The position numbers and the translations under genes were made by a program. This document shows positions 1-6,354 of a DNA stretch of 7,471 nucleotides, in pieces. The notes below the pieces were generated by a model that searched no databases, was not told where the DNA came from, and worked only from the letters and a program-made list of their open reading frames with translations. Positions within the stretch are counted from its first letter, which is position 1. Every line of letters starts with the position of its first letter. Source of the stretch: Treponema sp. (lineage in GTDB: Bacteria; Spirochaetota; Spirochaetia; Treponematales; Breznakiellaceae); the NCBI GenBank assembly GCA_031278025.1, contig JAITLF010000368.1, positions 1 to 7,471 on the forward strand, in the 5' to 3' direction.

Positions 1-758
1 ACGGTACTCGCGGCGATTTTTCCCAGCAGCACTTCCTCTATCTGGAACAGGCCCACCTGGCTGGACATAAGTACGTCGATGTGGATCGGCTTTTCCTTAC
101 CGGCCAGAATGCGTACCTCTTCTATCGAATTGGCCGAGATCTTGTGGATGTCCCCAACCCGGGCCGATCCTTCCGAAAGGGCCATGGGGATACGCGCCCG
201 GCCCTTGGTCATATCGCAGCCGTCGGCCACGAGGATCACCCCCGCTTCCAGTGAGTGGATTATCCTGTTTCCCATGTGGCCAAAGATACATTCGGTTGCC
301 AGAGATTTTAGCATAACCCGCTTTCGCAGATCGTTTCTGTACGCCGTGGCAAGAAAACGTTCCAGGTAAGGGATCGCCAGGATCTCACTGTGAACCTCGT
401 GATCCTGGCGGCTTACGGACATACCGACATCGTGGAGGATGGAGGCGAGGATCAGCGCGGTAAGGCTGTCCTCAAAGTCCCCGCATTCCTCGGTTTCAAG
501 ACTCGTTTTAATGCCCGCGTTACGAAGCAGACCCATCATGATAATAGTGTTGTAAGCTACGGTCCGCATGTGTACCGGACCGTGGTCGTTGTAGTGAAGA
601 CGCACAATGGAAACGGTATTCGCGTATTCCTGGAGGGTCTGAACTTCTTCGTCTTCCAGAATGGCCCGGGTGACTTTAAGCGCCTTGCCGGACAGCTTCA
701 GGGCCTCAACCGCTTCGATAATCTTGGCGTCCAACTGTAATTCTTTAGGTGATCGCAT
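1..758 (-). CDS. HD-domain phosphohydrolase-like protein, C-terminus cut by window edge
   Basis: Open from ATG at 758 to the left edge without a stop; 252 codons are visible and the C-terminus is missing. The translation carries the HD-superfamily metal ligands in order: His63 in HYNDHGPVH, His109-Asp110 in ILASILHDVGMS, His120/His123, His161 in FGHMGN, and Asp179 in VADGCDMTKGRARIP. HD proteins are metal-dependent phosphohydrolases acting on nucleotides or phosphoesters; the substrate here cannot be told. No GYP motif is visible, so a cyclic-di-GMP phosphodiesterase call is not supported. A helical stretch of about 50 residues precedes the first His, and no signal peptide or membrane segment is seen, so it should be cytosolic. 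It begins 83 nt after the CBS-ACT gene on the same strand. No Shine-Dalgarno precedes the ATG, and no upstream in-frame ATG was found. The HD fold is confident; the biological role is unknown. Confidence 0.85.
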   Translation of the reverse strand, partial: MRSPKELQLDAKIIEAVEALKLSGKALKVTRAILEDEEVQTLQEYANTVSIVRLHYNDHGPVHMRTVAYNTIIMMGLLRNAGIKTSLETEECGDFEDSLTALILASILHDVGMSVSRQDHEVHSEILAIPYLERFLATAYRNDLRKRVMLKSLATECIFGHMGNRIIHSLEAGVILVADGCDMTKGRARIPMALSEGSARVGDIHKISANSIEEVRILAGKEKPIHIDVLMSSQVGLFQIEEVLLGKIAAST

Positions 759-793
759 GGTACAAATATAACATATTCCGCAATCATCCAGAA
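759..793 (-). promoter_or_regulatory. Possible promoter giving a leaderless HD-gene mRNA
   Basis: Read on the minus strand, TTCTGG (793-788), a 17-nt spacer and TATATT (770-765) resemble a sigma-70 promoter with a weak -35 and a good -10. Only six bases separate the -10 from the ATG at 758, so transcription would start at or next to the A of the start codon. This fits the absence of a Shine-Dalgarno. The alternative is cotranscription with the CBS-ACT gene, since no terminator is visible in the 83-nt gap. Confidence 0.35.
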
Positions 794-841
794 GGGGGAA
801 CGGCCAGGGCCATGATGAATACGATAATTGCTACCTGGATA

Positions 842-1486
842 CTACTCGCGAATATCTTCCAGTTCAACTTCCGGCAGGGAGGCGACAATGCCTTCAACCT
901 CGGGGCGGGAAAGGTCGGAAATTTTCAGGGTAGAACGGCTGTGGCCCGGATCGGCCCCCTCGGTAGAGACGTAGGAAAAGATATTCCCGCCCTTCTCCGC
1001 GATGGCCCCGGAAAGCCTGGCAATCTCGCCGGGACGATCCGGCATACTGACGACGATCCGCACCCCGCCCTTGCGGGCGCCAAACGCGTTGATGAACACG
1101 TGGAAAAGGTCCGTGTCGGTGATGATCCCGATAAGCAACGAGCCCTTCATTACCGGAAGGCAGCCGATGTGCTTGTCCGCCATGATCCGGGCGGCTTCTT
1201 CCACCACCTCGTTCTCATCTACGGTGATCACATGCCTTTCCATTATCTTTTCCACCTTGAGCTTCGAGAGCAGGTAGCTGATCTCGTAAATATCCAGGGT
1301 GGTGGCGGAAGACGGCCCCGCCTTGATAAGGTCCTTTTGGGTCACGATGCCCACCAGTTTGCCGCTCTTGTCCAAAACCGGCAGATGCCCGATCTTCTCC
1401 TTGTCCATAAGGGAGCGGGCCTCGTTTACCGACACATCCGGCGCTATAGATACAAGGTTTTCGGTCATTACCCGGCGAATTATCAT
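842..1486 (-). CDS. CBS-CBS-ACT domain protein (AcuB-like architecture)
   Basis: 214 residues. Two CBS motifs form a Bateman module: residues about 1-57, ending GIVTQKDL (46-53), and about 78-130, ending GIITDTDL (120-127). An ACT domain follows at about 141-212, opening VRIVVSMPDRPGEIARL. CBS pairs usually bind adenine nucleotides and ACT domains usually bind amino acids, so the protein is probably a cytosolic ligand sensor with no catalytic domain. The length and domain order match AcuB of Bacillus, whose role in acetoin use is poorly defined; no acetoin gene is present here, so the symbol is withheld. The start is well supported: AAGGAGG lies six to seven bases before the ATG. It has its own likely promoter and sits beyond the liv operon terminator, so it is probably a separate transcription unit. 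An amino-acid-sensing role linked to the neighbouring transporter is inference. Confidence 0.9.
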   Translation of the reverse strand: MIIRRVMTENLVSIAPDVSVNEARSLMDKEKIGHLPVLDKSGKLVGIVTQKDLIKAGPSSATTLDIYEISYLLSKLKVEKIMERHVITVDENEVVEEAARIMADKHIGCLPVMKGSLLIGIITDTDLFHVFINAFGARKGGVRIVVSMPDRPGEIARLSGAIAEKGGNIFSYVSTEGADPGHSRSTLKISDLSRPEVEGIVASLPEVELEDIRE

Positions 1487-1504
1487 CTCTTACCTCCTTC
1501 CTCA

Positions 1505-1533
1505 ATTATAATCTATAAAATTATAATCCACAA
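1505..1533 (-). promoter_or_regulatory. Promoter of the CBS-ACT gene, with paired ATTATAAT octamers
   Basis: On the minus strand, TTGTGG (1533-1528), a 17-nt spacer and a perfect TATAAT (1510-1505) form a good sigma-70 match 19 nt before the ATG. The self-complementary octamer ATTATAAT occurs at 1520-1527 and again at 1505-1512, separated by seven bases. A second TATAAT therefore lies at 1525-1520 but has no good -35. The octamers could be a dyad operator or simply AT-rich promoter sequence. A start site near 1499 would leave a very short leader of about 12 nt that still contains the Shine-Dalgarno. Confidence 0.55.
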
Positions 1534-1541
1534 AGCACCTA

Positions 1542-1614
1542 GGAGTTTGTTGCGCTTTGCGCATAAAACCTCGAAAAATCGCCGATTCAGGCGATTTTTT
1601 ACCCTGCAAACTCC
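1542..1614. repeat. Nested palindromic intergenic element
   Basis: GGAGTTTG at 1542-1549 is perfectly complementary to CAAACTCC at 1607-1614. This outer 8-bp stem encloses two further hairpins: TGCGC-TTT-GCGCA at 1551-1563 and the terminator stem at 1574-1599. The transcript could thus fold as a three-way, cloverleaf-like structure in either orientation. The layout resembles small dispersed palindromic repeats of bacterial intergenic regions. Only one copy is in this window, so dispersal cannot be judged here. Confidence 0.5.
1574..1600 (-). terminator. Rho-independent terminator of the liv operon, bidirectional in form
   Basis: AAAAATCGCC (1574-1583) pairs perfectly with GGCGATTTTT (1590-1599) around a six-base loop, giving a 10-bp stem. 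On the minus strand it ends in a run of five T, on the plus strand in six. It lies about 90 nt after the livF stop and before the CBS-ACT promoter, as expected for the end of the liv transcript. No convergent plus-strand gene is present, so only the minus-strand role has an obvious use. Confidence 0.85.
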
Positions 1615-1687
1615 GAAAGCACGCCGGATAATCGGGATTTTTGCGTTACTGGTGGCGCGAAAATCCACAAGTGCAACAGGCTGCTAA

Positions 1688-2395
1688 TTACCCGCCCAAA
1701 TACGCCGCTTTAACCGAGTCGTCTTTCATTAGTTCAGCGGCCGGGCCGGTTTTGACTATCTGGCCGGTTTCCAGTATATACGCGCGGCCGGCAACGCCCA
1801 GGGCTTTAAAGGCATTCTGTTCAACCAAAAGTATCGTGGTGCCGCTTTCGTTAATCCGGCGGATGATGGAAAAAATTTCGTCAACCAGAATAGGCGCCAG
1901 TCCCATGGAAGGTTCGTCCATAAGGAGGAGCCGGGGTTTGGCCATAAGGGCGCGGCCCATGGCAAGCATCTGCTGTTCGCCGCCGGAAAGGGTGCCGGCT
2001 ATCTGGCGTATACGCTCCTTGAGCCTGGGGAATATGCTGAACACATTCTCCATATCCTGCCGTATGCCCGCGCGATCCTTGCGGGTATACGCCCCCATTT
2101 CGAGGTTGTCCCTGACCGTAAGATTGGCGAAGATCCGGCGGCCTTCAGGAACCTGGACAAGACCGGCGGCCACAATCCTGTCCGGGGGAAGGGCCGTAAT
2201 ATCACGGCCGTCAAAAACCACCGTTCCCCCGGTCTTTTTGATGATGTTGGAAATGCCGTGCAGGGTGGTGGTTTTTCCCGCCCCGTTGGAACCGATCAGG
2301 GTGATGATTTCCCCCTGTTCAACTTCAAAGGAAATTCCCCGCAAAGCCTGAATCGCGCCGTAATGGACGGTAAGCTTATCAACTTTAAGTATCAT
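1688..2395 (-). CDS. livF: Branched-chain amino acid ABC transporter, ATP-binding protein LivF
   Basis: 235 residues, the usual LivF size. It is one of the two nucleotide-binding subunits, on the cytosolic face of the LivH-LivM channel. Seen in order: Walker A GSNGAGKT (35-42), Q-loop Gln81, signature LSGGEQQ (136-142), Walker B LLLMDEP (156-162), and the stretch LLVEQN, where Gln193 replaces the H-loop His. That Gln and the opening pattern VHYGAIQALRGISFEV are typical of LivF. The start is placed at ATG 2395, whose A is shared with the livG stop (TGATG), suggesting coupled translation; a TTG at 2398 would add one Met and is closer to the GGAGG (about 10 nt instead of 13). It is the last gene of the operon, ending before the terminator. 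LivF proteins of this family carry Leu/Ile/Val, but related HAAT systems carry other amino acids, urea or amides. Confidence 0.95.
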   Translation of the reverse strand: MILKVDKLTVHYGAIQALRGISFEVEQGEIITLIGSNGAGKTTTLHGISNIIKKTGGTVVFDGRDITALPPDRIVAAGLVQVPEGRRIFANLTVRDNLEMGAYTRKDRAGIRQDMENVFSIFPRLKERIRQIAGTLSGGEQQMLAMGRALMAKPRLLLMDEPSMGLAPILVDEIFSIIRRINESGTTILLVEQNAFKALGVAGRAYILETGQIVKTGPAAELMKDDSVKAAYLGG

Positions 2396-3198
2396 CAATC
2401 AACCAATGCCTCCTCGCCCAAATAGGCCTTGATTACCGCCGGGTCCTTGCGGATTTCACCGGGCAGGCCCGAGGCAATGGTCCTGCCGTAGTCCAGCACC
2501 AAAAGCCGTTCGCAGATCCCCATGACCAGGTGCATATCATGTTCGATTAAGAGGATGGTAAGGTTGAATTTTTCCCGGATAAACGAAATAAGCCGCATCA
2601 GGCTTTCGGTCTCCTGGGGATTCATCCCGGCCGCCGGTTCATCGAGCAGTAAAAGTATCGGGTTTGAAGCAAGAGCCCTGGCTATTTCAAGTTTGCGCTG
2701 TTCACCGTAGGGCAGATTGCGGGCCAGTTCGTGCTTCTTGTGGTCTATTTTGAAAAGCGACAGTAATTCCTCCGCCCGGCCTACCATGTGTTCCTCGTCA
2801 ATATGGAAGCGGGGAAGCCGAAACAGCACATCCAGGGGGGTTTCCCGGCGGCCCGAATGAAGGGCTATCCGTACATTGTCTTCCACCGTAAGGTTGTTGA
2901 AAAGTCGTATATTCTGAAAGGTCCTGGATATTCCGATACGGTTGAGTTTTGAAGGGGCGATCTTCCCCAACTGATAGGCCTTGCCGTGCCGGTCCCAAAA
3001 ACTAATATCCCCTTCCGTGGGCGTGTAGACTCCTGAAAGCATGTTGAATACCGTGGTCTTCCCCGCGCCGTTGGGACCGATAAGCCCCACAAGTTCACCC
3101 TGGTAGAGTTCGCAGGAAAATTCGCTTACCGCCCGCAGTCCCCCAAAGACAATGGAAATATCGGAAATCTTGAGTCTGAGTTCCCGGCCCTCATTCAT
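2395..3198 (-). CDS. livG: Branched-chain amino acid ABC transporter, ATP-binding protein LivG
   Basis: 267 residues, normal for LivG. It pairs with LivF to form the ATPase of the importer. Visible elements: Walker A GPNGAGKT (41-48), Q-loop Gln95 in SRTFQNIRLF, the divergent signature LPYGEQRKLEIARAL (about 162-176), Walker B LLLLDEP (182-188) followed by AAGMNPQE, and H-loop His220 in LLIEHDMHLV. The divergent signature and the MNPQE stretch are family features that separate LivG from LivF. GGGGAGGGAATC before the ATG at 3198 is a good ribosome site. The start lies inside the end of livM, an 8-nt overlap, so translation is probably coupled. Assignment of the subunit is firm; the exact amino acid carried is inferred from the family. 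Confidence 0.96.
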   Translation of the reverse strand: MNEGRELRLKISDISIVFGGLRAVSEFSCELYQGELVGLIGPNGAGKTTVFNMLSGVYTPTEGDISFWDRHGKAYQLGKIAPSKLNRIGISRTFQNIRLFNNLTVEDNVRIALHSGRRETPLDVLFRLPRFHIDEEHMVGRAEELLSLFKIDHKKHELARNLPYGEQRKLEIARALASNPILLLLDEPAAGMNPQETESLMRLISFIREKFNLTILLIEHDMHLVMGICERLLVLDYGRTIASGLPGEIRKDPAVIKAYLGEEALVD

Positions 3199-4231
3199 GA
3201 TTCCCTCCCCTGCCGGTATTCCTGCCGGCGGCCCCGGACTTGCCCCGTTTTAGGAGCAAATCGAAGGTCTTTACGAAAGAGAATTCCTTCATCCCCAAAA
3301 GTCCCTTGGGCCGGAACAGCATGATAAAGATGAGGATGAGCGGGTAAATAAGCAGCCGGTAATCCTGGAGAAAACGCAGGAATTCCTGGAGATAGGTCAG
3401 GACATAGGCCGAGAGTATGGAGCCGGTCATGGAACCCATCCCCCCGAGTACCACGTAGATCAGAAAATCTATGGATCTGAGGAACTGCGCGATGTCGGGC
3501 TTGACGAAGCCGACAACCATTGCGTAGAGGGAGCCCCCCAGACCGGCGATAAAGGAGGCTATAACAAAGCCCATCATTTTATAGCGGAAGATATTGATGC
3601 CGCAGGAATTGGCGGCAATTTCATCCTCGCGGCAGGCCATGATCGCCCTGCCGTAACTGGAACGCAGAAAATTCTGCAGAAGCGCCAATATGATGATCAG
3701 CATTACGATAACGACTACAAAGGCAACCTCGCCGTTCAGCACCATAACGGTAGTAAACTGCCTGCCGTTGGGGCCTCCGGTCAGGGCCTTCAAATTGATG
3801 AACACAACCCTGATTATTTCCCCAAAGCCGAGGGTAACGATGGCAAGGTAATCCCCCGAAAGTTTCAGTACCGGAAAACCGATGAGAAAGCCCGCGATGG
3901 TGGTAAGTACCGTGGCGCACAATGCCGCGAGAGGCAGGGGAAAGCCGAGATCAAAACTGAAAAAAATACAGGAATAGGCGCCTATGGCCAGGAAGCCCGC
4001 CTGCCCCAGGGAAAGCTGCCCGGTAATGCCGACAATCATATTGACCGACATTGCCATTATGGCGTTGACCCCTCCCATGGTAATGATATGGGCCGTATAG
4101 ACATCGATAATCCCGGTTCTTACCAGGATCAGGGAAACGATCACCACGATAACGCTTATCGCGGTTAAAAGTATGGTTGTACGACGGGATTCCCGCGCCG
4201 CCGCCGGCATAGTTGTTGTTACAGCCGTCAT
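3191..4231 (-). CDS. livM: Branched-chain amino acid ABC transporter, permease LivM
   Basis: 346 residues, a polytopic inner-membrane protein. An N-terminal cytosolic stretch of about 18 residues precedes the first hydrophobic segment (about 19-38). LivM hallmarks are GITGQLSLGQAGFLAIGAY (68-86), LTGGPNG (150-156) and the cytoplasmic EAA-like loop GRAIMACREDEIAANSCGIN (194-213), which contacts the ATPases. The core ends at FRPKGLLG (306-313). A basic, Gly-rich tail of about 33 residues follows, longer than the core needs, whose coding sequence overlaps the livG start. The start ATG at 4231 overlaps the livH stop as ATGA, and an AGGA lies seven bases upstream. A downstream ATG at codon 8 is possible but lacks that coupling. 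It forms the channel with LivH. Confidence 0.95.
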   Translation of the reverse strand: MTAVTTTMPAAARESRRTTILLTAISVIVVIVSLILVRTGIIDVYTAHIITMGGVNAIMAMSVNMIVGITGQLSLGQAGFLAIGAYSCIFFSFDLGFPLPLAALCATVLTTIAGFLIGFPVLKLSGDYLAIVTLGFGEIIRVVFINLKALTGGPNGRQFTTVMVLNGEVAFVVVIVMLIIILALLQNFLRSSYGRAIMACREDEIAANSCGINIFRYKMMGFVIASFIAGLGGSLYAMVVGFVKPDIAQFLRSIDFLIYVVLGGMGSMTGSILSAYVLTYLQEFLRFLQDYRLLIYPLILIFIMLFRPKGLLGMKEFSFVKTFDLLLKRGKSGAAGRNTGRGGNHE

Positions 4232-5118
4232 ACTTTTATCCTGATTTTTTTACCGAGTATCCCGGTGGGCTTAATCAACAGGACAATGATCAGGATGCTG
4301 AACGAAATCGCGTCGCTGTACTGGCTGGAAATGAAACCCTTGGTCATGGTTTCCGCGATCCCCAGGATGAAGCCGCCAAGCATGGCGCCGGGTATGGAAC
4401 CTATGCCTCCCAGGACAGCCGCCACAAAGGCCTTGAGCCCCGGCATCATGCCCATCAGGGGGTTTACCTGGGGATACGCGCTTGCGTAAAGCACCCCGCC
4501 GGCCGCCGCCAGCACCGAACCAAGGGCAAAGGTAAAGGTGATGGTTCCGTTTACCGAAATCCCCATAAGGCTGGCGGCGCCCATGTCGAAGGAAACCGCC
4601 CGCATGGCCTTGCCCCGCCTGGTATAGTTCACCAGCAGATTCAACGCCAGCATGAGCAGGGCCGAAAGGAAGATTACAATGATCTGGATGTTTGAAATTG
4701 AAAGACTCTCTCCCAGGTTGATGTTGACCACCGCGGGCCGGGGAAACTGGCGGGGATTCGGCCCGATAAAAGGCAGAACCCGCGCGCCGTTTTCCAGAAT
4801 CAGGCTTACCGCGATGGCGGTGATCAGGGAGTTGAGCCGGGGCGCGGTACGCAGGGGGCGGTACGCCAGGCGTTCAATGGTGACGCCGAATGAGGCGCAC
4901 ACAACGCCGGAAACCAGGAAGGCCAGGAGCATCCCCGCGGGGCCGGCGCCTATGGCGCCCAGCACAAAAAATGCCGCATAGGCGCCTACCATCAGAATAT
5001 CCCCGTGGGCAAAATTGATGAGAAGCACTATCCCGTAAACCATGGTATAACCCAGGGCTATCAGGGCATAAATCGATCCCAGGGAAACCCCGTTTATTAG
5101 CTGTTGTAGTACTATCAT
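4228..5118 (-). CDS. livH: Branched-chain amino acid ABC transporter, permease LivH
   Basis: 296 residues, standard for LivH, almost wholly hydrophobic with about eight probable membrane segments. Family motifs: QLINGVSLGSIYALIALGY (6-24) at the N-terminus, INFAHGDILMVGAY (34-47), ERLAYRPLR (82-90), an EAA-like cytosolic loop RGKAMRAVSFDMGAASLMGI (168-187), FVAAVLGGIGSIPGAMLGG (231-249) and the end KPTGILGKKIRIKV. LivH and LivM are the two channel halves. The ATG at 5118 is 21 nt after the livK stop; AAGG lies about six bases before it, a modest ribosome site. The gene ends in a 4-nt ATGA overlap with livM. The EAA-like loop has Ser-Phe-Asp where many homologues have an acidic pair, a mild variation. 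Confidence 0.95.
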   Translation of the reverse strand: MIVLQQLINGVSLGSIYALIALGYTMVYGIVLLINFAHGDILMVGAYAAFFVLGAIGAGPAGMLLAFLVSGVVCASFGVTIERLAYRPLRTAPRLNSLITAIAVSLILENGARVLPFIGPNPRQFPRPAVVNINLGESLSISNIQIIVIFLSALLMLALNLLVNYTRRGKAMRAVSFDMGAASLMGISVNGTITFTFALGSVLAAAGGVLYASAYPQVNPLMGMMPGLKAFVAAVLGGIGSIPGAMLGGFILGIAETMTKGFISSQYSDAISFSILIIVLLIKPTGILGKKIRIKV

Positions 5119-5137
5119 ACCGCCCTTAAACCGCCCT
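5119..5137 (-). repeat. Short direct repeat in the livK-livH gap
   Basis: AGGGCGGT occurs twice on the minus strand (5137-5130 and 5126-5119), separated by TTA, and fills nearly the whole 21-nt gap. The copy next to the livH ATG supplies its purine-rich ribosome site. It may be a small tandem duplication. No hairpin between livK and livH was noticed that would explain unequal expression of binding protein and permease. Confidence 0.5.
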
Positions 5138-5139
5138 GT

Positions 5140-6291
5140 TTACTTGGGATTAACCGTAGTCTTATAAACGTTGGCCAGTTTGCCGTCTTTCTTGACAATT
5201 TCAAGAATCGTCGCGCCCTTGATAGGATCGCGGTTCGCGTCGAAACGGATATTGCCGGTAACATAGGGACCGCTGATCTTCGCCATGGCGTCTTTTACCG
5301 CGGCGGTATCGAAGCTGCCGGCGGCCTTAATCCCGTCGGCAACCAGCATCATGGTGTCATAACCGAGGGCGGAGAACTGGGAGGCGGTCCTGTTAAACTT
5401 GGCGGCAAACGCTTTTACAAAGGTCTGACCTTTGGGGTCGGTGGTATCCGCCGCGAAACCCGAGGACCAGTACCCGTTGAGAACTTCGTCCCCGGCATTG
5501 TCGATAAGGCTGTCCCAGCCGTCGCCGCCTATCAGGGCGCAGGTAATTCCCTGTGCCCTAAGCTGCTTTGCCTGAAGCGCCACATCGTTGTAGTAGTTGG
5601 GCAGGTACACCACGTCGGGATTGGCCGCCTTGATGCGGGTAACCTGGGCGTTAAAGTCAACGTCGCCGCTCTGATAGGCTTCATCGGCCACAACCTGTCC
5701 GCCGACGGCCTTGAACTGCTGGCGGAAGGAGTCGGCCAGGCCGCTGTTGTAATCGGCCCCGGCATCGTAGAGAATGGCCGCCCGGCGGCTTCCCAGCGTG
5801 TCATAGGCAAAGTCCGCGCCCACTACGCCCTGGAAGGGGTCGATAAAACAGGCCCGGAAGATATAATCGCCGGCCCTGGTAATCGCGACATTGGTGGCCG
5901 AGGGGGAGATCAGGATGATCTTGTTCTGCTGGGCCAGGGCGGTCATCGCCTGGGTGGCGCCTGAGGTACTGGAACCGAGGACAAAGGAAACTTTGTCCCT
6001 GGTGGTCAGCTTGGTAAAAGCGTTGACCGATTTTTCGGCGTTGCCCTCATCGTCTTCGGGGATAAGGCTCAATTGCCTGCCCAAAAGACCGCCCGCGGCG
6101 TTGATCTCGTCAATAGCCAGAAGCGCCCCGTCCCTGGACTCGGTCCCGTAAAAGGCGACCGAACCGGAAAGCGGGAAAACCGCGCCGATGCCGACTGTGC
6201 CGCCGCTTGTGCCGCTATCTTTACCGCCGCCGGCAAAAGCCAGGGACACGGTAAAGAAGACCGTGAAAATTGTCAAACCAATCTTCTTCAT
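5140..6291 (-). CDS. livK: Periplasmic branched-chain amino acid-binding protein (LivK/LivJ type)
   Basis: 383 residues, a Peripla_BP_6 (Leu/Ile/Val receptor) protein. A signal peptide is clear: two Lys, a hydrophobic stretch to about residue 18, and an AFA site before Gly21. Gly-rich linker sequence follows to about residue 31. No Cys lies near the cleavage site, so it should be cut by signal peptidase I and be soluble in the periplasm, not a lipoprotein. Family landmarks: FPLSGSVAFYG (39-49), AIDEINAAGGLLG (59-71), LGSSTSGATQAM (105-116) and LISPSATN (127-134), the last two lining the ligand site in this family. It is the first gene of the operon, with AAGGAG six bases before the ATG, the best ribosome site of the five liv genes, fitting the high output needed for a binding protein. 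Ligand specificity is not provable from sequence; Leu/Ile/Val is the default. Confidence 0.95.
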   Translation of the reverse strand: MKKIGLTIFTVFFTVSLAFAGGGKDSGTSGGTVGIGAVFPLSGSVAFYGTESRDGALLAIDEINAAGGLLGRQLSLIPEDDEGNAEKSVNAFTKLTTRDKVSFVLGSSTSGATQAMTALAQQNKIILISPSATNVAITRAGDYIFRACFIDPFQGVVGADFAYDTLGSRRAAILYDAGADYNSGLADSFRQQFKAVGGQVVADEAYQSGDVDFNAQVTRIKAANPDVVYLPNYYNDVALQAKQLRAQGITCALIGGDGWDSLIDNAGDEVLNGYWSSGFAADTTDPKGQTFVKAFAAKFNRTASQFSALGYDTMMLVADGIKAAGSFDTAAVKDAMAKISGPYVTGNIRFDANRDPIKGATILEIVKKDGKLANVYKTTVNPK

Positions 6292-6301
6292 ACTTTACTC
6301 C

Positions 6302-6313
6302 TTAATTTTTCAT
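6302..6313 (-). other. Candidate three-codon mini-ORF (Met-Lys-Asn) abutting the livK ribosome site
   Basis: On the minus strand GGAGG, seven bases and ATG AAA AAT TAA form a minimal ORF with a strong Shine-Dalgarno. Its stop codon runs into the livK Shine-Dalgarno (TAAGGAG), so a ribosome ending here would cover the livK initiation site. It could boost or limit livK by reinitiation. It is short enough to arise by chance. Confidence 0.25.
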
Positions 6314-6347
6314 TCCTTCTCCTCCGCCAAAGGCGGAGCAATGAAAA
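6307..6347 (-). promoter_or_regulatory. Structured 5' leader of livK: two-part hairpin before the ribosome site
   Basis: An inner perfect stem CTCCGCC (6338-6332) with GGCGGAG (6328-6322), loop TTT, is enclosed by an outer perfect 8-bp stem TTTTCATT (6347-6340) with AATGAAAA (6314-6307); an asymmetric internal loop joins them. The livK Shine-Dalgarno lies just downstream at about 6303-6298. No T-run follows the hairpin, so it is not an intrinsic terminator as read. The 5' strand TTGCTCC (6341-6335) can alternatively pair with GGAGTAA (6301-6295), covering the Shine-Dalgarno, with one G-U pair. The two folds are mutually exclusive. The pairing is visible; regulation is inferred. Confidence 0.55.
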
Positions 6348-6354
6348 TCGTCCT

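Noticed and set aside
801..810. Palindrome GGCCAGGGCC in the gap after the CBS-ACT gene as a terminator
   Set aside because: The loop would be only two bases, the stem four, and no T-run follows in either direction.
749..1687. Plus-strand open frame of 312 codons, plus other long plus-strand frames at 1641-2351 and 4213-4695
   Set aside because: They lie opposite well-supported minus-strand genes with family motifs, their translations show no recognisable domain, and GC-rich codon use readily opens antisense frames.
1688..3198. Missing H-loop His in LivF and non-consensus LPYGEQ signature in LivG, as if the ATPases were damaged
   Set aside because: Both variants are usual for these subunit families; LivG supplies the H-loop His and LivF the canonical signature.
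3205..3240. CTGCCGG repeats near the livM 3' end
   Set aside because: They fall in coding sequence for the Gly/Arg-rich LivM tail and are explained by codon use.
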